The position numbers and the translations under genes are program-made. DNA of 64,000 nucleotides from Psychrobacter sp. AH5 (lineage in GTDB: Bacteria; Pseudomonadota; Gammaproteobacteria; Pseudomonadales; Moraxellaceae): positions 620,001 through 684,000 of the forward strand of contig NZ_JAMBMT010000001.1 in the NCBI RefSeq assembly GCF_040371085.1. The letters run 5' to 3'. Every line of letters begins with the position of its first letter. Position 1 is the stretch's first letter. The notes beneath the pieces are model-generated. The model was not told the DNA's origin. It searched no databases and saw only the letters and a program-made list of their open reading frames with translations. This document shows, in pieces, positions 17,462 to 26,699 of the stretch.

Positions 17462-19273
17462 CTAATGCTTTTTTGCAAGAATAATGCTGATAGTAGTGCC
17501 TTTTCCTTTTTTAGAGGATAGCTGCAATTGACCGTTGATTAGCGCTACGCGTTCATGGAGACTAACTAGACCAAAACCGTATTGTTTTGAGAATAAAGAC
17601 AGGTTCTTGGGATCAAAACCCAAACCATTATCCCTTATCACCAGCTTAATCTGATTTTTATTCACGAGCAGTTGTACTTTAATAAATGATGCTTGACCGT
17701 GCCTAATAGCATTGTGCAGCGCTTCTTGGATAATGCGAAAAAGCTGCTTTTCTATCTTTTTTTCAAGCTTAACCTTGCCCATTGTCAACTCAATAGCTAC
17801 CGGATATAGGCGTTGCAAGCGCGTAACTTCTCTATTAAGCGCCTCATCAAAACGATAGTGCTCCAAAAAGACAGGATGCAGCCCTTCCATAATCTCTCGC
17901 GTAGACTGGATAGCGGCGTTTATCTCTTGCTGTATAAAATGGATTGACACCTTTGTCTCGCCTTGATGATAGAGCAGTAGTTGCAATTTTGCCGCCGATA
18001 AGTGCTGGCCCAAATCATCATGGAGATCGCGAGCTATCTCTTTTTTATGATCCTCAATAGTAGTTAATAGGCGCTTAGAGAGCTGTTTATATTGGCTACT
18101 CATCTCAGTGATACGCTGAAAATAAGAAAACAGTAAAGCATAACGAAATATAAGGGTGCCAATAATAATATTGCGGTGCTCAAATAAATCATTCGGCAAC
18201 CACTGCGTACGGATGGAGGCAATATAAATAACCAAACCAATGAGCTGAACCATTGCCCCAGTACAGCGCTGTTTAATGCCATATAATACTGATAATAGAC
18301 AGTACAAATAAGTCACTGTCGCAAGTGCCGTCCAGCCAAGCCAGCTATACTCTTTGATACTAGTAGCAATATTAGGAATAATAATCAGCCCAATCAATAT
18401 CAGGCCTATAGCAGTAATAAACCAAATAAGGTGTTTTGAGAGATTGTGATAGACCGCTTGAAAATATAAGGCACTAGTAAAAGGCACAATAAGAATAGAG
18501 AGAATCAATAATAGATTAAGACCATTAGGCGGCGACTCCAATACCACATAATGATCGAGCAACAACGAACCACATAGCATAGATAAGCTACTAATCAATA
18601 GCCACCAAAACTCTCTAAAGTGATGAATAGACTTACGAAATAAAAAGACAATAATAAAGATATCGATGACACCTAATACGATGAGTATGGTATCAAAACG
18701 AGTGCTTTTTATCAGGCGCTTAGTATAAATATCATAGACGCTTTGTGCTTGACCAATACCGATAGTATTGCCGCCAATACCTACGCCGCCAGGATACATC
18801 GCGCCCCAAGCTTGTCCGATCCCTAGATTGACCTTGACAGCCAATAGATTATTAGAGGGCTTTAATAAATTGGGCGGAATTGTATATTTGCGTGCCATAT
18901 TTTGTGGATTAGAAGTATTAAAATCCCATGGCTTTAGAATTTGACCTAGCCCACCGATACGCTGACCGTTCAGCCAAGTCTCATCGGCATAACGAATGCT
19001 TTGCAAGTAGAGTAGCCAATCTTTATCAGTCGCCTGTGTCCAGTCAAAAGACACTTGATACCAGCCATAGATGCCATGCTTAGCATTGGTGCTCAAAAGC
19101 TTGGGCGGATAAACTACTTGCCAGTCAGAATCTGGAACATCACTGTAGCTAAGGGTAATATTATCCGTCTGATAAAACTGCCATTGTCCCTCAATAGGCA
19201 TCAGCTTATCTGTTGACCAGGCCATTGAGCTCATGATAATGAGCCCTATTAGGAGAATGAGCTGTTTTATCAT
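17462..19273 (-). CDS. Membrane sensor histidine kinase (7TM, HisKA_3 type)
   Basis: A 603-aa kinase. It has a signal peptide (about residues 1-20) and a periplasmic beta-sandwich of about 20-180 with sugar-binding-like features (GIYGWYQVSF, DETWLNGQRIGG). About seven membrane segments fall in 195-390, followed by HisKA_3 with the phospho-His in RDLHDDLGQH at about 418. The ATPase has N-box EALHNAIRHG (Asn about 521), DNGLGFDP (about 548) and GFGLVSLHERV. This is the 7TMR-DISM-like architecture of NarX/UhpB-type kinases. It follows the two small secreted-protein genes (43 bp gap) on the same strand, suggesting co-expression. The ligand is unknown; it probably phosphorylates the convergent regulator. 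Confidence 0.9.
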   Translation of the reverse strand: MIKQLILLIGLIIMSSMAWSTDKLMPIEGQWQFYQTDNITLSYSDVPDSDWQVVYPPKLLSTNAKHGIYGWYQVSFDWTQATDKDWLLYLQSIRYADETWLNGQRIGGLGQILKPWDFNTSNPQNMARKYTIPPNLLKPSNNLLAVKVNLGIGQAWGAMYPGGVGIGGNTIGIGQAQSVYDIYTKRLIKSTRFDTILIVLGVIDIFIIVFLFRKSIHHFREFWWLLISSLSMLCGSLLLDHYVVLESPPNGLNLLLILSILIVPFTSALYFQAVYHNLSKHLIWFITAIGLILIGLIIIPNIATSIKEYSWLGWTALATVTYLYCLLSVLYGIKQRCTGAMVQLIGLVIYIASIRTQWLPNDLFEHRNIIIGTLIFRYALLFSYFQRITEMSSQYKQLSKRLLTTIEDHKKEIARDLHDDLGQHLSAAKLQLLLYHQGETKVSIHFIQQEINAAIQSTREIMEGLHPVFLEHYRFDEALNREVTRLQRLYPVAIELTMGKVKLEKKIEKQLFRIIQEALHNAIRHGQASFIKVQLLVNKNQIKLVIRDNGLGFDPKNLSLFSKQYGFGLVSLHERVALINGQLQLSSKKGKGTTISIILAKKH

Positions 19274-19316
19274 CTGCTATCTCCTATAGGCATAGGAAAA
19301 TAACTAGCTCTATAGT

Positions 19317-19763
19317 CTATTCAGACTCCGTATAAGACGGAACGCCTAAGAGATCTATAGGAGACGTTATTCCAGACTCCAGCATTGCTGAAGGGTTAAT
19401 CTCCATTCTTCTTTCCCTAACTTCGCACGCTACTCTAAGGGTTTTACCGCCAATAGTAACGGTAGGTGGATTACCATAACGACGATAGCACTCTGATTTT
19501 TTCTCATCATGATAAAGCTCTTTTTCTTCATTAGCGGAAGGTCTAGTAGGATTGGTTTGCGCTAAAGGTTTAATAGTTTGGCGCCTAACTCCGCCGCTTT
19601 CTTGAGTGAGCATTGGTTGCTTTACGTTCGTAGTGACAAAACCTGCTTCGGTAACAATGACGTCAATACCTGTGATGGGATCGTAACCACCTGCAGCAAA
19701 AGCCATAGAAACGGTTAAGGGCGCAATCGCTAAGCTGAGCATTAAATTTCTTAAAATAGTCAT
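19317..19763 (-). CDS. Small secreted Cys protein (paralogue of 19845-20186)
   Basis: A 148-aa protein of unknown family. The signal peptide ends about residue 23 (SMAFA/AGG). The mature part has two cysteines in a C-terminal block: CYRRYGNPPTV then VACEV 22 residues later, suited to one disulfide. The neighbour at 19845 has the same block (CYAQFGNPPVY ... DCNYY), so the two are paralogues. AGGGAGA precedes the ATG. It lies 43 bp upstream of the kinase gene in an apparent operon. An accessory or ligand-presenting role for the kinase's periplasmic domain is possible but only inferred. Confidence 0.75.
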   Translation of the reverse strand: MTILRNLMLSLAIAPLTVSMAFAAGGYDPITGIDVIVTEAGFVTTNVKQPMLTQESGGVRRQTIKPLAQTNPTRPSANEEKELYHDEKKSECYRRYGNPPTVTIGGKTLRVACEVRERRMEINPSAMLESGITSPIDLLGVPSYTESE

Positions 19764-19844
19764 GATATTCTCCCTGAGTTATTTATCTCGTCTAAATCTT
19801 TTTATAGTATCTGCCAAAATTTATAGAAATGACTATATGAATGG

Positions 19845-20186
19845 TTAGTCTATGATGTAGTAATTGCAATCTATAGGCATGGCCGTTCCCAAAACGTAAT
19901 ACACTGGTGGGTTACCAAACTGCGCATAACATGCTTGCGTGTTGATCTCGCTGTGACGAAGGTGTGGTGTTGGGGTTGCAACAGCCAAATCCGTTTTTAC
20001 GACAGCGCCTATAGCGCTCTTTTTTGCTGTTACTTGCGAGTCTGTAATTGGTTTAATGGTTAAAGTGGCTCTTTTTGACATCGCCTCAGCAGGTTTTTTG
20101 TCACGACTACCTTCTTGAGCAGAAGCGATAGAGACGCTAAGAGCCACTGCCCCTAAACCAGTCAATAAGGTCTTGATAATAGTCAT
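19845..20186 (-). CDS. Small secreted Cys protein (paralogue of 19317-19763)
   Basis: A 113-aa protein of unknown family. The signal peptide ends about residue 23 (SIASA/QEG). The mature part is basic, then has CYAQFGNPPVYYVLGTAMP and DCNYY near the end, giving two cysteines about 21 residues apart as in the paralogue downstream. AAGGAG at good spacing supports the ATG at 20186. It is the first gene of the apparent operon small protein, small protein, histidine kinase. Its promoter would lie in the AT-rich stretch next to the interrupted gene at 20381. Confidence 0.75.
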   Translation of the reverse strand: MTIIKTLLTGLGAVALSVSIASAQEGSRDKKPAEAMSKRATLTIKPITDSQVTAKKSAIGAVVKTDLAVATPTPHLRHSEINTQACYAQFGNPPVYYVLGTAMPIDCNYYIID

Positions 20187-20393
20187 CTTATGCTCCTTAA
20201 GTTTTAGATCATTATTTCTACTATCAGTTCATCATAACAATGATTTTTTAACAATGTACCTGTCAATATCTACAGGTACATTGCTTTAGCTCGTTGGTTA
20301 AACTGGTTTTAGGGCAAAATCATATTTTCTAGATCGATAGCTACGATGCAGAATTTATTACTGGTTTAGAGGAGGGTATTATGAAAAAGATTA

Positions 20394-20409
20394 GGGACTG
20401 TATAGAATT
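20394..20409. repeat. Left terminal inverted repeat of the IS
   Basis: GGGACTGTATAGAATT, matching 14 of 16 positions with the inverted right end. Confidence 0.88.
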
Positions 20410-20481
20410 GAGAAAGCATTGAAAAAAATAAGCAACGCCTTACTCTAATGTTTACCACAACAAAGAAACAAGGCGTCACTT

Positions 20482-21240
20482 ATGGCTCGCACTAAGCTCA
20501 ACGATGAACATTGGCACAAGCTATTTATTATATTGCGACAAATTAACGTATATAACAAGCCCAATCTAAGACGTACCGTTGAAGGCATGTTGTACCGCAT
20601 ACGAGTAGGCTGTCCATGGCGAGACTTACCTTCTTATTTTGGTCATTGGTCTAGCATATATCATCAATACCGTTACTGGCGTAAAACCGGTAAATGGCAA
20701 AAGCTCATGAAGATAGTCACAGCAAACTATGATAGTGAATGGTTATTTATAGACGGTAGCGTGGTTAAAGCTCATCAGCATAGTACAGGCGCAGCCAGTC
20801 ATCTTGATGAGGCCATTGGTAAAAGCGTTGCAGGTAATAGCAGCAAACTGCACTTAGTGGTCGATGCTTGTGGCAACCCTATACATGTTGAGCTGTCAGG
20901 TGGGCAAGTACATGACTCTAAGATGGCAAAGGCGTTGATATGTAGCACCATTAACAACCAGACTAAAGCGGTGATTGCAGACAGGGGCTACGATAGTAGC
21001 GATATTAGAGAGTGTATCTTCAAGCACTGTGCTCAGTCAGTCATACCTGTTAAGTCGAACTCTAAAAGCAGTAACGACACACTAGATTGGTATTTGTATC
21101 GTTGCCGTCATTTGGTAGAAAACGCTTTTGCTAGATTGAAACATTTTAGGGGCATTGCCACGCGATATGATAAGCTCAAAGATAGCTTTGCAGCGGCGGT
21201 AATGCTCGCTTGTGTCTTTATCTGGTTGCCCTTGATTTGA
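20482..21240 (+). CDS. IS5-family transposase
   Basis: A 252-aa transposase, full length for this compact IS5 group. The N-terminal DUF4096-like region has GMLYRIRVGCPWRDLP and FGHWSSIYHQYRYWRKTG. The catalytic DDE residues are D91 (LFIDGSVVKAHQ), D167 (VIADRGYDS) and E213 (VENAFARLKHFRGIATRYDK). It catalyses cut-and-paste movement of the surrounding element. It is read from a single frame with no frameshift. AAGGCG precedes the ATG. Confidence 0.93.
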   Translation: MARTKLNDEHWHKLFIILRQINVYNKPNLRRTVEGMLYRIRVGCPWRDLPSYFGHWSSIYHQYRYWRKTGKWQKLMKIVTANYDSEWLFIDGSVVKAHQHSTGAASHLDEAIGKSVAGNSSKLHLVVDACGNPIHVELSGGQVHDSKMAKALICSTINNQTKAVIADRGYDSSDIRECIFKHCAQSVIPVKSNSKSSNDTLDWYLYRCRHLVENAFARLKHFRGIATRYDKLKDSFAAAVMLACVFIWLPLI

Positions 21241-21255
21241 ATTCTATACACACCC
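21240..21255. repeat. Right terminal inverted repeat of the IS
   Basis: AATTCTATACACACCC. It begins at the last base of the transposase stop codon and is followed by the second TA target copy. Confidence 0.88.
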
Positions 21256-22267
21256 TACTAAAAATAATTATAAAATCAGGGTTTTAGCGCTCTTGGCTTT
21301 TGGGTCGTTATGGCTGCTCTCAAGCCCTGCGATGTCAAAAGTAAATACCAATCAAGAGATGATAGAGAGTTTATCGAGTCATAATATTGTTGATATTACT
21401 GATATCGACGCGGTGCTAAAAACGGTTATGGATCATACGCCAGAACGGATTACAGTGTATCCAACGGAAGGCTATTATTATTTTTGGTTTTATCATCAAG
21501 GTAATGTGATACGCGGTAATCTTCGCTTCAGTCACAAGCTGGTTGATAAAGCTCAACTCTCTTTAGCTTATTATTATGATATAGAGGCAAAGGGCGGGCA
21601 GGATTCTGAGGTTTATTACAAGACGTATTCAGCGGCAGACGGATTGGTATTGACTAAGACAGCAGAGCGCCAATATCAGCTTAGCTTTGATGGAGTAGAG
21701 AAGGCAGTTAGCCTTAATATTCCCACTAGCGATTACCTGACTAGTGCGCAAGAGGTGTTCTTAGGCGATATGCAGGATGAATCTGGAGTGGTATTTACTT
21801 TAGTATTCAATCAGCAGCTGAAGCAATTTTACTATCTCTTGGATGAGAGCCAAAGTTACGAATACTATTATGACTTGTCACCACATATCAGCGTGGGTGC
21901 TAGAACGGGATTTGTCTATTTTCATGATAATAACAGAGTACAGCCTCGTAAGATTTTAGTGGGGATAGCGAGCCGTAATTCAGCGCTTAATAATTATTAT
22001 GATGGTCCCTTCGATCAACTGCCAGATCATAGTCTTGGGCAGACGGCATTTAAACAATATGCTGAGTCAGTATACCCTAGCGTTAAAGGTAACATAGATA
22101 CTCATGGTCACTTTTTGGACCAAGAAAACACTCGTCTAGTGATAAATAATTATATTTATTACAAAGATTTAGCAGTATTTAAGTATCTAGAGCAATGCCA
22201 CAACCAATCCTTGCACTGTGTACAAAATTTTATAAGCTTAAGTAAGCGCTAGCTGATAGTTCTCCCT

Positions 22268-23479
22268 TTACTCCTCTTTGTTATCCGGTAACTTGTTATT
22301 TGGTAACTCTTCGCTCACTATTTGCGTAGTAGTAGCAAAAGGCTTGGTTGGAATCGAGTAATCGACGTCTTTTGGCATAAGCAGGCGCATATGCGGATAA
22401 GGAGTTGAGATGTTAGCGGCATCAAAAGCAAGCTTGATATTCTCTTGCAGATCTTCTTTGATTTTTGGCATGCGAGCGACAGAAGCAGGCTTGACCCAAA
22501 AGCGTACAATAAAAAATACCCCATATTCGCCAATCTCTGCCACCGTAGCAGAGGCTTCAGGGCGGTTTAGTACTACCTCAGTATCTGTCAGCACTTGCAA
22601 TATTTGTTGACGGGCTTTTTCGATATCATCCTCAAAAGCTATGCGAGCTCTTATGTCAAAACGAATGAAGTTTTTGGAGGTCAGATTGGTCACCTCGGAG
22701 GAGGCGACATTGGAGTTGGGGATGATAACGGTAATATTGTCTCGGGTCAGCACATGTGTGGTACGCAGCGCAATCACTACGACGCGGCCTTCATTACCAT
22801 TAATATTGACCCAATCGCCGACTTGAAAGGACTGCTCAAGTAAAATAGTAATACCAGCAATAAAGTTGGCAAGCGTTGACTGTGCGGCAAAACCAACGGC
22901 CAAACCAGCAATACCTAAACCAGCTACCAAAGAGACAATATCAAAACCAAACTGCGCCATGACACTGGCAAGACCCAATACCAGTAGTAGGACCGATAAA
23001 ATATTTTTGAGCAGCTGCTCAATAGAAGCATTAAGACCATAATGCTGTAAGACTCTATGGATGATTTGTCCTGATGACGTCCATAAGATGTAATAAACCC
23101 CAGCCCAAATACTGGCTTTCGCTGTTGCTTTTACCGTTTCTGGCTCAAAATTAAGCTGACTCATAACCGCAATTAAGCTGGCGACAATCCAGATATAACG
23201 AAAGATAGAACGAGCGATTTTGGCGCGGCGATCATTGAGACGAAAGCGCTTTTTATTGTGCTTTAAAAAATAAATAGCTAACCAATAAAAAAATCCTATT
23301 ACCGCCAAAAGTATTAAGATTTTGATACCCGTACTGGTCAGCTCTACAGCATAAGAAGACCAATCTAGCGTGTCCTCCTCAATAGAGCCTCCTAATGCTA
23401 AATAAAGACTGGCATGCAAATCACGAATGATTTCTTGAAAAAAATCAGTAATACTAGCGATTGCCATCTTATTATCCAT
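22268..23479 (-). CDS. mscS: Small-conductance mechanosensitive channel (MscS family)
   Basis: A 403-aa inner-membrane channel. Hydrophobic segments lie at about 50-70, 90-107 and 120-150, then the pore helix block GLGIAGLAVGFAAQSTLANF. The beta domain starts FQVGDWVNINGNEGRV. It opens on membrane tension during osmotic downshock. The start is either the codon at 23479 or the Met four residues later (23467), which has a better-placed GGA. It is convergent with the interrupted secreted-protein gene. Confidence 0.88.
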   Translation of the reverse strand: MDNKMAIASITDFFQEIIRDLHASLYLALGGSIEEDTLDWSSYAVELTSTGIKILILLAVIGFFYWLAIYFLKHNKKRFRLNDRRAKIARSIFRYIWIVASLIAVMSQLNFEPETVKATAKASIWAGVYYILWTSSGQIIHRVLQHYGLNASIEQLLKNILSVLLLVLGLASVMAQFGFDIVSLVAGLGIAGLAVGFAAQSTLANFIAGITILLEQSFQVGDWVNINGNEGRVVVIALRTTHVLTRDNITVIIPNSNVASSEVTNLTSKNFIRFDIRARIAFEDDIEKARQQILQVLTDTEVVLNRPEASATVAEIGEYGVFFIVRFWVKPASVARMPKIKEDLQENIKLAFDAANISTPYPHMRLLMPKDVDYSIPTKPFATTTQIVSEELPNNKLPDNKEE

Positions 23480-23558
23480 GCCAGTTTTTATCAGTAATAA
23501 GGGTCTATTTAATAAAATAGTATTTTGCAGCTTTATTATCTACAAAAATGAAACAACA

Positions 23559-25067
23559 CTAAAAGCCATCTTCTTGAGTATCTAAAGCTTGATAAGGAAT
23601 AGCCATTTTATGCTGTACATCGCGTAGAGCCGTTCGCAGTCCCTCTAAAATAGTGGGATGATAAAAAGGCGTATCTAGTAGCTGCTTGACGCAGATATCA
23701 TTGGTGATAGCGGTCGCTAAGATATGACCGATATATTCAGCGTCAGGGCCAACCATACTGGCTCCCAATACTTTGTCGGTTTGCTTGCAGCCATAAATAT
23801 GTAATAGGCCACAGTTGACGCCCATAATACGACTACGTCCTTGATTATCAAAACTCACTTTACCAATGACATACTCTAGCTCCGGATCTTCTTCTATTTG
23901 CTGCTGAGTCATACCAACATTGACGATTTGTGGTGAGGTAAAAACAATAGAGAAGGGTATCGCTGGCGGGCGGATATAAGCATCGGTATTTTGATTACAA
24001 ACAATACTACCAGCACTATAGCCTTCATCACTAGCGACATGCAACAAGGGAATATGAGCATTAGCATCGCCTACAATATACACTTCAAGCTCACCGATTT
24101 GACCGGTATGAATATCTAAGTTTTGTGGCCGGTTTTTGTCATCTAGCTCTACTCCTAGATTTTCGACACCTAACGATTTGATATTATTGCGCCGACCGGT
24201 AGCTACCAAGACGCGCTCACCTTCCCAGCGATGATCATTGCCATCTTTGTCGGTATATTCGATAAAGGCTGAGAGCTTATCATCGCTATCGATGTGAGTG
24301 CCTAAATCGTTAATGGTACTTTTCAGATTCAAGGTTAGATCATTGCTCAAGCAATCAATAGCTTTTGCATTGATATCGGTATCTTTTAGGCCAGCCACGC
24401 GGTTTTCACGATTAAATACCGTGACCGCCACTCCTAAACGGGTAAAGGCTTGGGCAAGCTCTAGTCCTACCGAACCTGTCCCTATCACTGCCATCGAAAC
24501 TGGCAAATCGGCTAAATCAAATACGCTATCAGAGGTGAGTAACGTCTCGCCTAGCTTATCGCTCCATCCATCTGGGATAAAAGGCGAGCTACCAGTAGCA
24601 ATAATAATCTTGTTAGCTTTAATCAGCTCATCATTGACTTCGATAAGACCATCAGCATTTATATGAGCCGTACCTGCTATTTTCTTATCATCAGGCCAAC
24701 TCTCTACCTGCTTTTCGATAAAGCTCTCAAAGTGGCTACGCTCTGCTTGTACGCGCGCCATAACTTGCTTGCCATTAATAGTAACGTCACTGTGAATGCC
24801 AAACTCCTCTGAATACTTAGCATCATTCGCACGCTCAGCGGCAGCAATAAGTAGTTTACTTGGCATACAGCCTACAGTGACGCAGGTGGTGGTCCAAAAC
24901 CCGTCATTGATAATAATAATATCTTTATTGATTTTACTCGCTTGCCGAAAAGCGTTTTGTCCAGCCGTACCTGCCCCGATAACGGCTACTGAAACCTTGC
25001 GAGTGATTTTATTATTATCTCGGTTGTCAGCCACATTATCAGCGGTTTGCTCAGTCGATTTACTCAT
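23559..25067 (-). CDS. Dihydrolipoyl dehydrogenase-type flavoprotein disulfide reductase
   Basis: A 502-aa FAD/NAD(P) oxidoreductase. The FAD-binding GAGTAGQNAF is at about 31-40, the redox-active disulfide C62/C67 in CVTVGCMPSKLL, the second nucleotide-binding GTGSVGLELAQAF, and the C-terminal active-site base in FYHPTILEGL. It is annotated as dihydrolipoyl dehydrogenase in relatives. It is not next to 2-oxoacid dehydrogenase genes and is not with the gcv operon 32 kb away, so whether it serves as L-protein for these or reduces another disulfide is open. The N-terminus has about 20 extra polar residues. Confidence 0.85.
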   Translation of the reverse strand: MSKSTEQTADNVADNRDNNKITRKVSVAVIGAGTAGQNAFRQASKINKDIIIINDGFWTTTCVTVGCMPSKLLIAAAERANDAKYSEEFGIHSDVTINGKQVMARVQAERSHFESFIEKQVESWPDDKKIAGTAHINADGLIEVNDELIKANKIIIATGSSPFIPDGWSDKLGETLLTSDSVFDLADLPVSMAVIGTGSVGLELAQAFTRLGVAVTVFNRENRVAGLKDTDINAKAIDCLSNDLTLNLKSTINDLGTHIDSDDKLSAFIEYTDKDGNDHRWEGERVLVATGRRNNIKSLGVENLGVELDDKNRPQNLDIHTGQIGELEVYIVGDANAHIPLLHVASDEGYSAGSIVCNQNTDAYIRPPAIPFSIVFTSPQIVNVGMTQQQIEEDPELEYVIGKVSFDNQGRSRIMGVNCGLLHIYGCKQTDKVLGASMVGPDAEYIGHILATAITNDICVKQLLDTPFYHPTILEGLRTALRDVQHKMAIPYQALDTQEDGF

Positions 25068-25288
25068 AATATTCTCAAATTAAAAAGGGGGATTTTAGTT
25101 ATCGCTTTTTATAACGAATTTATCCTATAATAAATTTATTACTATCAGCTGTGTAGCTGACATTTAATAAACACTCATTATGTTAAGCCAAAGTTGATAA
25201 CGACTCAGCAAGATAAGCGTAGCAGGTTGTTGAAAAAATGTTTAACGAGCTTTGCTATAGCTTATAGTTTACTGATGTTTATTGGGAA

Positions 25289-25792
25289 CTAGTCGACCGA
25301 TAGTACCGTCAATAGACGTTCTGCGTAGTCCTTAGCGCGTAGATTGCGCTGCGCGTGAGTCAAAGTGCCTTGTTTATCAAATACAAAAGCTGAGCGTACC
25401 AAACCAAGCGTCTTTTTGCCGTACATATTTTTTTCTTTGATCACCTCAAAATACTGACAGAGCTTCTCATCGCTATCGCTGATAAGCGGGATTTGTAACT
25501 CATGTTTTTCTATGAAGTTTTTGTGAGATTCAATACTATCACGCGAGACGCCGATAATATCGTAGCCAAGCTTACCAAAATCATGTAGATGCTTAGTGAA
25601 GTCGATAGCTTGCGTAGTACAACCTGGGGTATTATCTTTAGGATAAAAATAAAGTATCAAGCCTTTTTGTCTATCTTTCATCAGCGCAGATAAGCTAATA
25701 GCATCATCAATAAACTGTCCGTCTAACTTACGAGTTAAAGTAACTGGAAAATCAGGTAAAGCAATAACTTCAGTAGTTGGCTTTGCCATCAT
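25289..25792 (-). CDS. bcp: Thiol peroxidase Bcp (peroxiredoxin)
   Basis: A 167-aa peroxiredoxin. The peroxidatic Cys is C58 in PKDNTPGCTTQAIDF, followed by GVSRDSIESHKNF and LISDSDEKLCQYF. The resolving cysteine found five residues later in many Bcp proteins is absent (Ala/Ile there); the Cys in KLCQYF is the only other candidate. It reduces hydrogen and alkyl peroxides in the cytoplasm. AAGGAG precedes the ATG. It is transcribed alone. Confidence 0.9.
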   Translation of the reverse strand: MMAKPTTEVIALPDFPVTLTRKLDGQFIDDAISLSALMKDRQKGLILYFYPKDNTPGCTTQAIDFTKHLHDFGKLGYDIIGVSRDSIESHKNFIEKHELQIPLISDSDEKLCQYFEVIKEKNMYGKKTLGLVRSAFVFDKQGTLTHAQRNLRAKDYAERLLTVLSVD

Positions 25793-26182
25793 AAGCTCCT
25801 TTTTTAATTATTTTTTAGTCATAATATGAGTGAATCATCATCAAGCTTCAGTTTTACACTTTGAGCGTATATTGGCAACTAGTAAGCATAAAAAAAGACT
25901 GACAATAGCCAGCCCTTTTGGGATATATCCTAATAGATATACCCTAATAAAAGATAAATACAGCAATCAAAAACACTCAAGTCATAAAAAAGCTATGGTA
26001 GCTATAATTGTGTTTAAACTTATATTTATACTATAGTCAATATACTTTAAAAATGACATAGCGATGCTGCAATGAATTTTGTGCAGCCTCTGTATAAACA
26101 GCAAGCCAACCAAATTTATACCAGTAGCGCGCTTAAATCTATAACCCTTTTATTTTCAGCTGACTCTATCATTTAATGGCGC
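25793..26182. other. 390-bp intergenic region upstream of bcp
   Basis: This AT-rich region should hold the bcp promoter (minus). It contains one copy of a palindromic repeat (26067-26124). A short plus-strand frame at 25830 has no ribosome binding site and no recognisable features, and I do not call it a gene. Confidence 0.5.
26067..26124 (-). repeat. Dispersed inverted-repeat element, copy A
   Basis: Read on minus it starts CTGGTATAAATTT and contains ACAGAGGCTGCA near its other end, shared exactly with copy B at 54074-54147. The middle is shorter than in copy B and the far arm is degenerate. It looks like a MITE-like or REP-like intergenic element. Confidence 0.55.
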
Positions 26183-26512
26183 TTAAGAAGGTTTTTGTGG
26201 CGGCTTTAGATCTAAGCCTTCAGTGCATTGCTGCAAATCTCTTTGCATAGTTTTTACATAAGGCAAGCTTGAGGGATCTTTATTATCTTGCGCGTAACTC
26301 TCAATCTCCCACATCTGACCGATAGTCATTTTACTACGCACGTTAATAGTACAACTACAAAGTTTAGTAGCCGTATTTTTATCCGCTACTTTGTACTTCA
26401 TCGCGCCATTGACGCATTGATTGATATTATTTTGTTTAATATCGACAGCGTTCGCTTGCGACATAGCAAAAAAACTAAATAGCGCCAAAGGCAGGATAGG
26501 TAACAGCTTCAT
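26183..26512 (-). CDS. Small secreted four-Cys protein, function unknown
   Basis: A 109-aa protein. The signal peptide is about residues 1-22 (LALFSFFAMSQANA). The mature part has cysteines in INQCVNG, LCSCTIN and QQCTEG, enough for two disulfides. I do not recognise the family; small exported proteins of this kind are common in Moraxellaceae. AGAGGA lies upstream of the ATG at 26512. It is monocistronic. Confidence 0.7.
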   Translation of the reverse strand: MKLLPILPLALFSFFAMSQANAVDIKQNNINQCVNGAMKYKVADKNTATKLCSCTINVRSKMTIGQMWEIESYAQDNKDPSSLPYVKTMQRDLQQCTEGLDLKPPQKPS

Positions 26513-26699
26513 AAAAATCCTCTTACAGGTAAGTCATTAAATAATAAATCAGCAAGTCGCTAGATGATAATCATAATTTTGAGCCCTACCATATCAACTA
26601 TGGTTAATGAATAACACCGCAGAGATGCTGTAATCATGCAAGCAAATGTTACGCTTTTATTTTAGATTATCATCTAAACGATCCCATTTTTTTTACTGA

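Larger units (their letters stand above)
20394..21255 (+). mobile_element. IS5-family insertion sequence, 862 bp
   Basis: A complete single-ORF element. The terminal inverted repeats are 16 bp with two mismatches (GGGACTGTATAGAATT and, inverted, GGGTGTGTATAGAATT). It is flanked by a TA target duplication (20392-20393 and 21256-21257). Size, TA target and DDE transposase fit a compact IS5-family group such as IS427/IS1031. It looks intact and recently inserted because the host gene frame is preserved exactly. Confidence 0.9.
20381..22252 (+). pseudogene. Secreted protein gene interrupted by an IS element
   Basis: The gene starts at ATG 20381 behind GAGGAGGG and runs four codons before the IS element inserted after 20393. 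Deleting 20394-21255 and one TA copy joins codon ATT to ACT and gives an uninterrupted 335-aa frame ending at 22252. The restored N-terminus (MKKITKNNYKIRVLALLAFG, then SLWLLSSPAMS) is a textbook signal peptide, which confirms the join. The mature part is Tyr-rich and of no family I recognise, with two late cysteines (QCHNQSLHC). A residual frame from a TTG at 21293 would lack the basic signal start and is probably non-functional. Confidence 0.88.

Noticed and set aside
25148..25164. TCAGCT/AGCTGA hairpin after bcp as terminator
   Set aside because: Short 6-bp stem without a T run on the relevant strand.
25830..26036. 68-aa open frame upstream of bcp
   Set aside because: No Shine-Dalgarno, no domain, AT-rich Lys/Ile-rich translation typical of chance frames.
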